Assembly (NCBI GenBank): GCA_018970145.1
Contig: JAGWWY010000002.1
Span: forward strand, 372,001-436,000
From: Gammaproteobacteria bacterium
Lineage (GTDB): Bacteria > Pseudomonadota > Gammaproteobacteria > Steroidobacterales > Steroidobacteraceae
Reading direction: 5' to 3'
Length of the DNA: 64,000 bases
Shown here in pieces: positions 56,906 through 64,000 of this stretch. Position 1 is the stretch's first letter, and each line of letters begins with the position of its first letter. The notes below the pieces were generated by a model. The model worked only from the letters and a program-made list of their open reading frames with translations. It had not been told where the DNA came from and made no database searches. A program made the translations under genes and the position numbers.

Positions 56906-56919
56906 GGCAAGAACTTGCC
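56906..56919. promoter_or_regulatory. inverted repeat between citE-like gene and flagellin
   Basis: GGCAAG-AA-CTTGCC, two perfect 6-base arms, in the 203-base gap between the divergent genes and about 125 bases before the flagellin start. It looks like an operator for a dimeric regulator. No good sigma-28 or sigma-54 promoter was found nearby. Confidence 0.35.
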
Positions 56920-57043
56920 TCATCATGCCGTGGTTTACCGAAAGATCATTTCGAAATCGAGTTTTTGTCGCGCTTGAAAACTTGAAATGTGAACCGGTTG
57001 GCAGTTTTGTCCCCAGCTATCCACCCCAACGGAGGCGACGGCG

Positions 57044-59941
57044 ATGCCTATCGTCATCAATACGAATCTGAATTCGATCACGGTCCAGCGCAGTCTCGAG
57101 ACGGTCAACCGTCAGCTCACCCAATCCATCCAGCGGCTCTCCTCGGGTCTGCGTATCAACAGCGCCCGGGATGATGCCTCTGGGCTCGTGATTGCGACGC
57201 GACTCACCTCGCAAATCCGCGGCCTCAACGCCGCGGTGCGCAACCTGAGCGACGGAATCTCTCTCGTGCAAACGGCCGAGGGTGGTATCAGCTCGATCAC
57301 CGACAACCTGCAACGCATCCGCGAACTCGCCGTGCAGTCGGCCAACATCACGCTCACCGATACCGAGCGCGCCGCACTGCAATCCGAGGTTGCACTCGCT
57401 CGCGAGGAGATCAGCCGCGTCGCGCAGCAAACGACCTTCAACGGTCGCATATTGCTCAACGGCAGCTTGGGCCCTGGCAACTTCGTCGCGGGCGCTAACA
57501 TCACCGATGTGCTGTCGTTCTCTGGCATCGAAGATCTGCGTGCCACTGCCCTAGGGTTCAATCAAACGACGGGCGCTCCGCCAACGCCGGTGGGTGAGGG
57601 TCCGGGTGGTGTACCCGGCTTCACGCGCACCAATCTGCCGTTGCTACCCACGGGCACGAGCGTTGCGCAAAGCATCACGGTGCTCGGTACCAACTACACC
57701 TTGGGCAGCTTTGTGCCAGGCGCGAAGGATCTGACCACGGCCATCAACGGGCTCGGGGTCGCGGGGCTCACCGCCTCGGTTGGCCCGAATAGCATTAACG
57801 GCACCACCAACAGTAGTTATCTCAACACCTTCGATCCCGAGGGTACCCTCACCCTCAACGGGGTCGAGATTGCTCTTGTGGGCTCACGCAGCAACAACCT
57901 GAGTCAAAACGTCACTGCGGCGGTAGCCGCGATCAATGCACGTTCGATCGACACGGGTGTTATCGCGACTAACGGCGTGTCACAAGGCAACGGTCTTGTC
58001 CTGACGGCCGCCGACGGTCGCAACCTGACGGTGTCTTTTGCAGCGACCGATATCAACGAAAATCGTGCGCCGATCGGTCCAGGTCCCGGCGGCGTGCCGG
58101 GCTTCATCGCGACCAACATCGATGTCGAAAGCGCAGCCACGGCAGGCGCACAGAACGTCAACGTGCTCGGTACCAACTACGCACTCGGCACATTCACGCG
58201 GGATGCGCGAACCCTGGCCGAAGCGATCAATAACGCCGAAATACCGGGCCTCTCGGCGAATGCCGAAGCCAACGTCTACGAAGGCGCCCAGAGCAGTTCG
58301 TATTTCAATTTCTTTGACCCCGAGGGCGTACTCACACTCAACCAAGTGGCGATCACGCTCACCGGTTTGAAATCAAATAGTCTCTCACAAAACGTCGATC
58401 TCGCCGTGGCCGCCATTAATGCCGTCTCCGGTCAGACCGGTGTCACAGCTTCAAATGGCACGGCCAACGGCGCCGGCATCATTCTGACGGCCGCCGACGG
58501 GCGTAATATCACCGTCGACTTTCAAGCGACCGACATCAACGCTGAGCAGACGGTCAGTGGCGCAGGTCCCAACGGATTACCCGGCTTCATCGCCAACGAC
58601 ATCGCCGTGGCAGGCTCGGCAACGGCGGTGGCTCAATCGGTCGAGGTGTTGGGCTCGAGCTATGCGCTCGGCACTTTCGCACCGAGCGCCAACAATCTCG
58701 CAAGCGCCATCAATGCCGCGGGAATCGCGGGGCTCACTGCAACCGCTAACGCGAACGTCGTGGAAGGCGAACAAGACTCGAGCTACTACCAGTACTACGC
58801 TCCGCAAGGGACGTTGACGATCAACGGTGTGGACATCGGGCTCTCGGCTAATAAAACGAGCAGCATGACTTCCAACATCGCGACCACCATCAACGCGATC
58901 AACCAAGTTTCGGCGCAAACCGGTGTTGTCGCGCAGAACGGTTTCTCGAGTGGCAAGGGCGTCGTGCTCACCGCAGCCGATGGCCGAACGATCACCGTCA
59001 CCTTCCAGGCGACCGATGTCGGTAACGCGTCGGCACCCGATTACTCAACAACCGCCGGCAATTTCGGTGTCGCGATCACCGGTGCAGCGGGCCAAACCGG
59101 CACAATCGACCTCGCCTATCTCGCGCCGGCCGGCGTGCTCTCGGGTGATGTCACTTTCAGTTCGAACACCGGCCTCACGCAAACCAACTTTGGTGTTGTC
59201 GGACAACTCGGCCCCGATACCGACCCCGCGCCGGATTTTGCCACCGTAGCGGGCAACTTCGGCTTGTCGAAGACGAGCGCTGCCGGTGTCGCTGGCTCCA
59301 TCTCGATCGCCTATGCGGCTCCCTCGGGCGTGATCAGTGGCTCCGTTCAATTCAACTCGGCGACCGGCCTCGGACAGACGGCCTTCAGCGTACAAGGCGA
59401 ACTGGGCCCGGACTCGGACCTCGCGCCCGACTACTTGAGTGTCGCCGGCAACTTTGGCATCACTACGACCGGTCCGAACGGCGTGTCGCCCGGCATCAAT
59501 ATCAGCTACGTCTCACCCAGTGGCATCTTGAGTGGCACCGTGGAACTGAGCGAATCAACCAATGTGAGCGATCGGATACTTCAGGTGGTTGGGTCGCTGC
59601 AAAGCCCGGATTTCCGCTCTGTCGCCAACATCGATATCTCGACGATTGCCGGCTCGAATCTCGCAATCCAGACCATCGATGGCGCGCTGCAATCCGTCAA
59701 TTCGACCCGCGCGCGATTGGGCGGTGTCTTGAACCGGCTCGACAGTGCCATCGACAACCTTCGCGTCGCCGAAGAAAATCAGATCGCCGCTCGCTCACGC
59801 ATCCTCGACGCCGACATCGCCGCCGAAACCGCCGCCCTCGCTAGAGCCCAAGTTCTGCAGGAATCAGGTATCGCACTGCTCGTACAAGCGAATGCCATTC
59901 CGAGGAACGTGGTCAACCTACTCCGCAGTAGCTATCTCTAG
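57044..59941 (+). CDS. fliC: giant repeat-containing flagellin (965 aa)
   Basis: Filament subunit secreted through the flagellar export apparatus. The conserved D0/D1 N terminus (1-160, VINTNLNSITVQRSLETV and SGLRINSARDDASGL) and C terminus (about 860-965, ending NVVNLLRSSYL) are typical. The middle has three 161-residue repeats (186-660) with Flagellin_IN-like motifs and three 65-residue repeats (664-853). It is about twice the usual length of 490 aa. SD GGAGG is eight bases before the ATG. No FliD, FliS or flagellar operon gene lies beside it. Confidence 0.95.
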   Translation: MPIVINTNLNSITVQRSLETVNRQLTQSIQRLSSGLRINSARDDASGLVIATRLTSQIRGLNAAVRNLSDGISLVQTAEGGISSITDNLQRIRELAVQSANITLTDTERAALQSEVALAREEISRVAQQTTFNGRILLNGSLGPGNFVAGANITDVLSFSGIEDLRATALGFNQTTGAPPTPVGEGPGGVPGFTRTNLPLLPTGTSVAQSITVLGTNYTLGSFVPGAKDLTTAINGLGVAGLTASVGPNSINGTTNSSYLNTFDPEGTLTLNGVEIALVGSRSNNLSQNVTAAVAAINARSIDTGVIATNGVSQGNGLVLTAADGRNLTVSFAATDINENRAPIGPGPGGVPGFIATNIDVESAATAGAQNVNVLGTNYALGTFTRDARTLAEAINNAEIPGLSANAEANVYEGAQSSSYFNFFDPEGVLTLNQVAITLTGLKSNSLSQNVDLAVAAINAVSGQTGVTASNGTANGAGIILTAADGRNITVDFQATDINAEQTVSGAGPNGLPGFIANDIAVAGSATAVAQSVEVLGSSYALGTFAPSANNLASAINAAGIAGLTATANANVVEGEQDSSYYQYYAPQGTLTINGVDIGLSANKTSSMTSNIATTINAINQVSAQTGVVAQNGFSSGKGVVLTAADGRTITVTFQATDVGNASAPDYSTTAGNFGVAITGAAGQTGTIDLAYLAPAGVLSGDVTFSSNTGLTQTNFGVVGQLGPDTDPAPDFATVAGNFGLSKTSAAGVAGSISIAYAAPSGVISGSVQFNSATGLGQTAFSVQGELGPDSDLAPDYLSVAGNFGITTTGPNGVSPGINISYVSPSGILSGTVELSESTNVSDRILQVVGSLQSPDFRSVANIDISTIAGSNLAIQTIDGALQSVNSTRARLGGVLNRLDSAIDNLRVAEENQIAARSRILDADIAAETAALARAQVLQESGIALLVQANAIPRNVVNLLRSSYL
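57599..59023 (+). repeat. flagellin repeat A, three units of 161 codons (483 bases)
   Basis: The string GPGGVPGF or GPNGLPGF starts at residues 186, 347 and 508, exactly 161 apart (units at 57599, 58082 and 58565). Each unit has LGTNY/LGSSY, an AIN helix, a PEGTLTLN-type strand, then AAIN and LTAADGR. The motif pair resembles Flagellin_IN. The reading frame is kept throughout. Confidence 0.9.
59033..59602 (+). repeat. flagellin repeat B, three units of 65 codons (195 bases)
   Basis: APDY/APDF starts at residues 664, 729 and 794, exactly 65 apart (units at 59033, 59228 and 59423). Each has VAGNFG, an AY.APSG turn and LGPDSD-type spacers, and looks strand-rich. A fourth start, SPDFRSVAN at residue 854, merges with the conserved C-terminal domain. 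Confidence 0.88.
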
Positions 59942-59966
59942 AAACCGCCGCTTCTAGTATCCTCAT

Positions 59967-59991
59967 CCTCGCCCCGCGATCGGGGCTGAGG
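59967..59991 (+). terminator. GC-rich hairpin between flagellin and monooxygenase genes
   Basis: CCTC-GCCCCG / CGGGGC-T-GAGG, ten pairs with one bulge and a CGAT loop, 25 bases after the flagellin stop. There is no T tract, so it may be a weak terminator. It ends two bases before GGGGAG, the likely SD of the next gene, and so may also limit its translation. Confidence 0.4.
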
Positions 59992-60003
59992 TGGGGAGCG
60001 TCG

Positions 60004-61461
60004 ATGTCGGAGTGTTCGTTCGATGTGTTGATTATTGGCGCCGGTCTGACCGGTGTCGGCTCGGCGGCCGATTTGCGACGCCGGTTCCCGCAGAAGCGCA
60101 TCGCCGTTCTCGAAGCCCGTGAGCGCATGGGCGGCACGTGGGATCTCTTTCGTTATCCTGGCATCCGCTCGGACTCGGACATGTACACCCTCGGCTATCG
60201 CGCACGCCCTTGGCGCGAGCCGCGTTCGATCGTCGATGGCCCTTCCATTCGACGGTACATCGAAGAGACCGCCGCAGAGACCGGCGTAGACCGACTCGTT
60301 CGCTTTGGCGTGCGTGCCGTCTCGGCCGCTTGGTCATCGCCGAGGGCCCGATGGACCGTGCAGATCGCGCATCGGGACGGCACCCGCTCCACCCTCGAGA
60401 CACGATTCCTGCATTTTTGTAGCGGCTACTACAGTTACGCAGAAGGTCATCGCCCGCAGTGGGAGGGCGAAGCGGATTTTCAGGGCGATATCGTTCACCC
60501 GCAATTCTGGCCAGAGAACTACGACTACCGCGGAAAGAAAATAATTGTGATCGGTAGTGGTGCCACTGCCGTGACACTCGTCCCCTCAATGGCCGATCAG
60601 GCCGCACACGTGACCCTACTGCAACGATCACCCACGTACATCGCCACGCAGCCCGCCGAGGATCCACTCGCGAAGTGGCTCACACCTTGGCTGCCAAAGC
60701 GCCTCGCCTATTGGATCGTGCGTTGGAAATGCATCCTCGCGGGAATGTTCTTCTACTCGCTCGCCAAATCGCGACCGAAGCCCTTCAAGAGGAGCGTTAT
60801 CAATCTGGCGCGCAAAGAATTACCCGCCGATTTCGATATCGCCAAACATCTCACGCCCGGCTATAACCCTTGGGATCAGCGCCTCTGCGCGGTCCCTGAT
60901 GGAGATCTTTTCAAGGCAATCTCAGCGGGCAAGGTCTCGATGGTGACGGATCACATTCGACGCTTTGTACCCAACGGTATCGAACTGCAATCGGGTGAAG
61001 TGCTCGAAGCCGATCTCGTCATCACCGCCACAGGGCTCAAGATCGAAGCCTTAGGTGGCGCTGAACTGCGCGTCGATGAGAAACCGGTCAGGCTCGAGGA
61101 GATGATGGTGTATCGCGGCGCTCTTTTTAGCGGAGTGCCAAATCTCGTCTACACGTTCGGCTATACCAACGCTTCGTGGACTTTGCGGGCTGATCTGATC
61201 TCGCACTATCTCGGCCGCCTGCTGCGCCATATGGACAAACACGGCTACGACAGCGTCGTTGCCGAACGCGACCCTACGGTCAGCGAGCAACCCTTCCTCG
61301 ATTTCACGTCGGGCTATGTATTGCGCGCCCTGCCCTCGCTGCCAAAACAAGGCGATCGCTTTCCGTGGCGCATCCATCAAAACTATTTGCGTGATGTACA
61401 TGTCACGCGCTTCTCACCGCTCGTCGATCCCCACCTGCATTTCGCAAAGGCATCCTCATGA
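60004..61461 (+). CDS. flavin-containing (Baeyer-Villiger type) monooxygenase
   Basis: FAD/NADPH monooxygenase, 485 aa. FAD site VLIIGAGLTGVGSAADL, the Baeyer-Villiger fingerprint FQGDIVHPQFWP (FXGXXXHXXXWP), and the NADPH site IIVIGSGATAVTLVP. It would insert oxygen next to a ketone to give an ester or lactone. First gene of a likely operon, with overlapping downstream genes; substrate unknown. Confidence 0.9.
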   Translation: MSECSFDVLIIGAGLTGVGSAADLRRRFPQKRIAVLEARERMGGTWDLFRYPGIRSDSDMYTLGYRARPWREPRSIVDGPSIRRYIEETAAETGVDRLVRFGVRAVSAAWSSPRARWTVQIAHRDGTRSTLETRFLHFCSGYYSYAEGHRPQWEGEADFQGDIVHPQFWPENYDYRGKKIIVIGSGATAVTLVPSMADQAAHVTLLQRSPTYIATQPAEDPLAKWLTPWLPKRLAYWIVRWKCILAGMFFYSLAKSRPKPFKRSVINLARKELPADFDIAKHLTPGYNPWDQRLCAVPDGDLFKAISAGKVSMVTDHIRRFVPNGIELQSGEVLEADLVITATGLKIEALGGAELRVDEKPVRLEEMMVYRGALFSGVPNLVYTFGYTNASWTLRADLISHYLGRLLRHMDKHGYDSVVAERDPTVSEQPFLDFTSGYVLRALPSLPKQGDRFPWRIHQNYLRDVHVTRFSPLVDPHLHFAKASS

Positions 61462-62291
61462 GTCCGCGTGTTTCTGTCGAAGGGTTAACCGCAGTCATCA
61501 CCGGCGCCGGCAGCGGCATCGGCCGGGCGCTGGCGCTCGGTCTCGCCGAGCGTGGCTGTCACCTCGCGCTCGCCGATATTCGCGAGCAAACCCTCGCCGA
61601 AACAGCTGCGATGCTTGAGACCCATCGGCAGCGCCGACCACAATTGCGAGTCTCTACCCATCTTCTCGATGTTGGCTCTCGGGAAGCCATCGCTGTTTTT
61701 CCGTCGATCGTGCTTGCAGCGCATCCGACCGTGAATCTGCTTTTCAATAACGCGGGCGTGGCAATCGAGGGAGACTTCCGCGAAATCAAGCCTGCCGATT
61801 TCGAGTGGCTGATGGACATCAACTTTTGGGGTGTGGTGCGTATGACGCGCGCCTTTCTACCCATTCTCGAGCGTAGCGACATCGCACACATCATCAATGT
61901 CTCGAGCCTCTTCGGCTTGATCGCGCCGGCGGGTCAGTCCGCCTACGTTGCCAGCAAGTTCGCCGTAAGAGGTTTCTCGGACGCGCTAAGACACGAACTC
62001 GAGGATGGACACATTGGCGTGACAGTTGTCTGCCCCGGTGGAGTGAACACCTCCATCGCGCGCAACGCACGCCAGTCGAAGGACCTCGCGCCCGCCGATC
62101 TCGAGCGACGATTGGTCCGCGTGCAGAAGCTCTTGCGGCTACCGCCTGAGGATGCGGCAGAGATGATTCTCAGCGCCGTCGAGCGCCGACAGCCTCGGGT
62201 CATCGTCGGTACCGACGCTAAGATCGGCGCGTGGGCGGAACGCCTGATGCCGATCGCTTACTGGAAGCTCGCACGCAAACTCATGTTCTAA
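61458..62291 (+). CDS. short-chain dehydrogenase/reductase
   Basis: NAD(P)-dependent classical SDR, 277 aa. TGAGSGIGRALALG cofactor loop, NNAGVA, and catalytic Ser with YVASK. Overlaps the monooxygenase as ATGA. It probably oxidises an alcohol to the ketone used by the monooxygenase (inference). Confidence 0.9.
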   Translation: MSPRVSVEGLTAVITGAGSGIGRALALGLAERGCHLALADIREQTLAETAAMLETHRQRRPQLRVSTHLLDVGSREAIAVFPSIVLAAHPTVNLLFNNAGVAIEGDFREIKPADFEWLMDINFWGVVRMTRAFLPILERSDIAHIINVSSLFGLIAPAGQSAYVASKFAVRGFSDALRHELEDGHIGVTVVCPGGVNTSIARNARQSKDLAPADLERRLVRVQKLLRLPPEDAAEMILSAVERRQPRVIVGTDAKIGAWAERLMPIAYWKLARKLMF

Positions 62292-62305
62292 CTTCGGTAT
62301 CCACG

Positions 62306-63265
62306 ATGCTCGCCACTGCAATTTTTTTGGTCAGTCTCTTCGTGCTCAGTCTGATTTGGCTAACCCTGCGTACCGCACGCGGCGTGGAACAACGCATCCC
62401 ACCGGTGGGCAAATTCATCGATTTGCCGACCGCTCGTCTGCACGTGCTCGATCGCGGTGTCGCAGGCGAAGCCATCCCGCCCGTGCTGATGCTGCACGGG
62501 CTCGGGGGTCAGTTACATCATTTTGCTTACCATCTCGTCGATGCCATCGCGAAGCACACGCGAGTGGTGACGCTAGATAGACCGGGCTCAGGCTACTCGA
62601 GTCGAAACACCGGCGCCGCTACGACACTTCGTCAGCAGGCTGACACGTTCGTCGCGCTACTTGATCACTTGCAGATTGAAAAAGCTTTCGTGGTCGGTCA
62701 CTCGTTGGGCGGCGCATTGGCACTGACACTCGCCATTTATCACCCCACGCGGGTTGCCGGTCTCGCACTCATCACGCCGCTCGCATTCACGCCACCTACA
62801 GTGCCGAAGGCCTTTCGTGCCCTCGATGTCGGCAGCCACGTGGCAAGGCAAATCATCGCCTGGACGCTGGCAACGCCGGGTTTCATGTTAGGTCGCGACA
62901 AGGTTCTGCCCGCCATCTTCGGACCCGACCCAGTTCCCAAAGATTTCGCCGTTCGAGCGGGCGGTATCCTCGCGATGCGTCCGAGCCAGTTCGTCGCAAC
63001 CTCGGAAGATCTCCGCGCCCTGCCGGGCAATCTGCCCGAACTCATCGCTCGGTATGACGAGCTAAGTCGCGAAGACGCGCCGCCGGTGAGTATCCTCGTT
63101 GCACGCCAGGACCGCATCCTCGATTCGCAAAACCAGGGCGTGGCCTTGGCAGAACGGTTACAGCGCGCCCATCTACAGATCGTCGAGGGCGGGCACATGC
63201 TGCCCGTCACGCAACCGGAGATCGTCACCCAATTTGTTGAAGAGTCGCTCAAGCGCCGCGCGTGA
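62306..63265 (+). CDS. membrane-anchored alpha/beta hydrolase
   Basis: A 319-aa hydrolase with an N-terminal membrane helix (IFLVSLFVLSLIWLTL). Oxyanion-hole HGLGG, nucleophile GHSLGG, acid in ARQDRI and base in EGGHMLP. In this operon it could open the lactone or ester made by the monooxygenase. Start at 62306, 14 bases after the SDR gene. Confidence 0.88.
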   Translation: MLATAIFLVSLFVLSLIWLTLRTARGVEQRIPPVGKFIDLPTARLHVLDRGVAGEAIPPVLMLHGLGGQLHHFAYHLVDAIAKHTRVVTLDRPGSGYSSRNTGAATTLRQQADTFVALLDHLQIEKAFVVGHSLGGALALTLAIYHPTRVAGLALITPLAFTPPTVPKAFRALDVGSHVARQIIAWTLATPGFMLGRDKVLPAIFGPDPVPKDFAVRAGGILAMRPSQFVATSEDLRALPGNLPELIARYDELSREDAPPVSILVARQDRILDSQNQGVALAERLQRAHLQIVEGGHMLPVTQPEIVTQFVEESLKRRA

Positions 63266-63834
63266 AACGCAGGGTCTCTCTCGTATTGCTTTATCTCGCC
63301 GCTGCTTCCGTGGGGCTTGGCAGTACATGGTTTATTTTGAAACGCGTTGGGCTCGAGGGGGTGACAGCGGGCGCGTGGCGCGCAGATCTGCTTGCGGGCA
63401 GTGCTGATGCGGGTCTCTATACCCGAGCGCGTATCGCGGTAAACGCGGTGCTCGCGCTCGATCGTAGCGAGACGATTTATTTTCTAGCGACGCAGGATGA
63501 CCGGGGCAAACCTTTGCGCGCCGAGTGTCGTTATCGCTTGAATGGGGTGGCACCCCATGCGGCTTGGTGGAGCATCACGGCCTATGCGGACGACAACTTT
63601 CTGTTCCCAGTCGAGTCGCATCGCTACAGCGCTAGCGGCAATTCTTTGAACGTCCGTGCCGACGAAATCTTCTCGATAACGATCGGACCGGAGTCGACAA
63701 ATCCCGACATCGAAACAGTGGGCACGGGGGCGCTTCGACTGACGCTGCGTCTCTACAAGCCCGGTGCCGCCCTTCAACGCAATCCGGCTACTCTCAAGGC
63801 ACCGACCATCGAACTCGCGGAGGTCTGCCCATGA
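63262..63834 (+). CDS. DUF1214-family protein
   Basis: A 190-aa protein with an N-terminal signal or anchor (VSLVLLYLAAASVGLGS) and a DUF1214-type beta domain (LNGVAPHAAWWSITAYADD). DUF1214 proteins are usually paired with DUF1254 proteins, as here. GTG start overlaps the hydrolase stop as GTGA. Its function is not established. Confidence 0.82.
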   Translation: MKRRVSLVLLYLAAASVGLGSTWFILKRVGLEGVTAGAWRADLLAGSADAGLYTRARIAVNAVLALDRSETIYFLATQDDRGKPLRAECRYRLNGVAPHAAWWSITAYADDNFLFPVESHRYSASGNSLNVRADEIFSITIGPESTNPDIETVGTGALRLTLRLYKPGAALQRNPATLKAPTIELAEVCP

Positions 63835-64000
63835 GGCGCAGCCTCGATCGCCGCAAGACTTGGCCTTGGCAGCGTCATTTGCTGCTTGCTGTGCTGCTCG
63901 CAGCGTCGCTGCATCTGCTCGCCGTATTCTTGATTCCCCGACTCATCATGAATCGCGTCATCGCCACGGCGGCCGCCGAAGGCGCTCGGCCGTACTTACC
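63831..64000 (+). CDS. DUF1254-like protein (5' end only)
   Basis: 56 complete codons are visible before the right edge. An Arg-rich start (MRRSLDRRKTWPWQRH) is followed by one hydrophobic segment (LLLAVLLAASLHLLAVFL) and PRLIMNRVIATAAAEG. The ATG overlaps the DUF1214 stop as ATGA. The paired partner suggests DUF1254; this rests on context more than on the few visible residues. Confidence 0.65.
   Translation, partial: MRRSLDRRKTWPWQRHLLLAVLLAASLHLLAVFLIPRLIMNRVIATAAAEGARPYL

Noticed and set aside
1-64000. tRNA, rRNA, insertion sequences, integrases, prophage and CRISPR arrays
   Set aside because: None was recognised. The only clear long repeats are in-frame units inside the flagellin gene, which is not an array with spacers.

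Overview
The window is a gene-dense chromosomal segment of a Gram-negative bacterium, about 63 protein genes on 64 kb. The inner-membrane Lpt pair, an LpxL-type acyltransferase, an aceE-aceF-lpd pyruvate dehydrogenase operon, Hda, Grx4, RNase T, RF3, and the orders lptFG/pepA-valS, DUF2066/purM-purN and metG-rnfB-nth all point to a gammaproteobacterium. The S46 peptidase, solitary RnfB and UMF1 transporter suggest the Xanthomonadales/Steroidobacterales/Nevskiales side of the class, but that placement is inference. I see no rRNA, tRNA, insertion sequence, integrase or CRISPR array. No gene-free stretch exceeds about 205 bases; the two longest gaps lie upstream of the two surface-filament genes, flp (191 bases) and the flagellin (203 bases).

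Layout: 1-7047 (minus) is the 5' part of a Tad/Flp pilus locus: flp, TadG-like, TadE-like, an unknown secreted protein, a second very small prepilin, CpaB, the CpaC secretin and an FHA-fused CpaF ATPase that runs off the left edge. 7239-13248 holds an S46 dipeptidyl peptidase, an acyl-CoA dehydrogenase, a fumarylacetoacetase-family hydrolase with a zeta-class glutathione transferase, and cytochrome b561. 13360-38646 is mostly housekeeping: lptFG, pepA, valS, an MtfA-like peptidase, prfC, rimI, a family-4 uracil-DNA glycosylase, pssA, proS, wrbA, hda, pgsA, purM, purN, dcd, mrp, metG, rnfB and nth. 38662-46239 carries the pyruvate dehydrogenase operon, then pyrC and rnt. 46257-51882 has grxD, a PuuD-like membrane protein and a four-gene envelope cluster (LpxL-type acyltransferase, GT2, LAB_N protein, ArnT-like GT39).

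51879-56840 (minus) appears to be one overlapping operon: CitE-like lyase, DUF2256, cryptochrome-DASH, an ALDH7 dehydrogenase and a saccharopine/lysine dehydrogenase. 57044-59941 is a 965-residue flagellin whose middle is built of two kinds of exact-period repeat (3 x 161 and 3 x 65 residues). 60004 to the right edge is an operon of Baeyer-Villiger-type monooxygenase, short-chain dehydrogenase, alpha/beta hydrolase, DUF1214 and a truncated DUF1254-like gene, which reads as a cascade that oxidises a ketone or alcohol to an ester or lactone and hydrolyses it.

The packing is extreme. All nine convergent gene pairs are at most 20 bases apart or overlap, and most co-directional neighbours overlap at the stop/start codon. 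Several genes (acyl-CoA dehydrogenase, mrp, metG) have a good -10 hexamer only 6-7 bases before the start codon, suggesting leaderless mRNAs. The most novel-looking items are the repeat-built giant flagellin, the divergent Tad locus with its extra mini-prepilin and FHA-ATPase fusion, and the small LpxL/GT2/LAB_N/GT39 envelope cluster.
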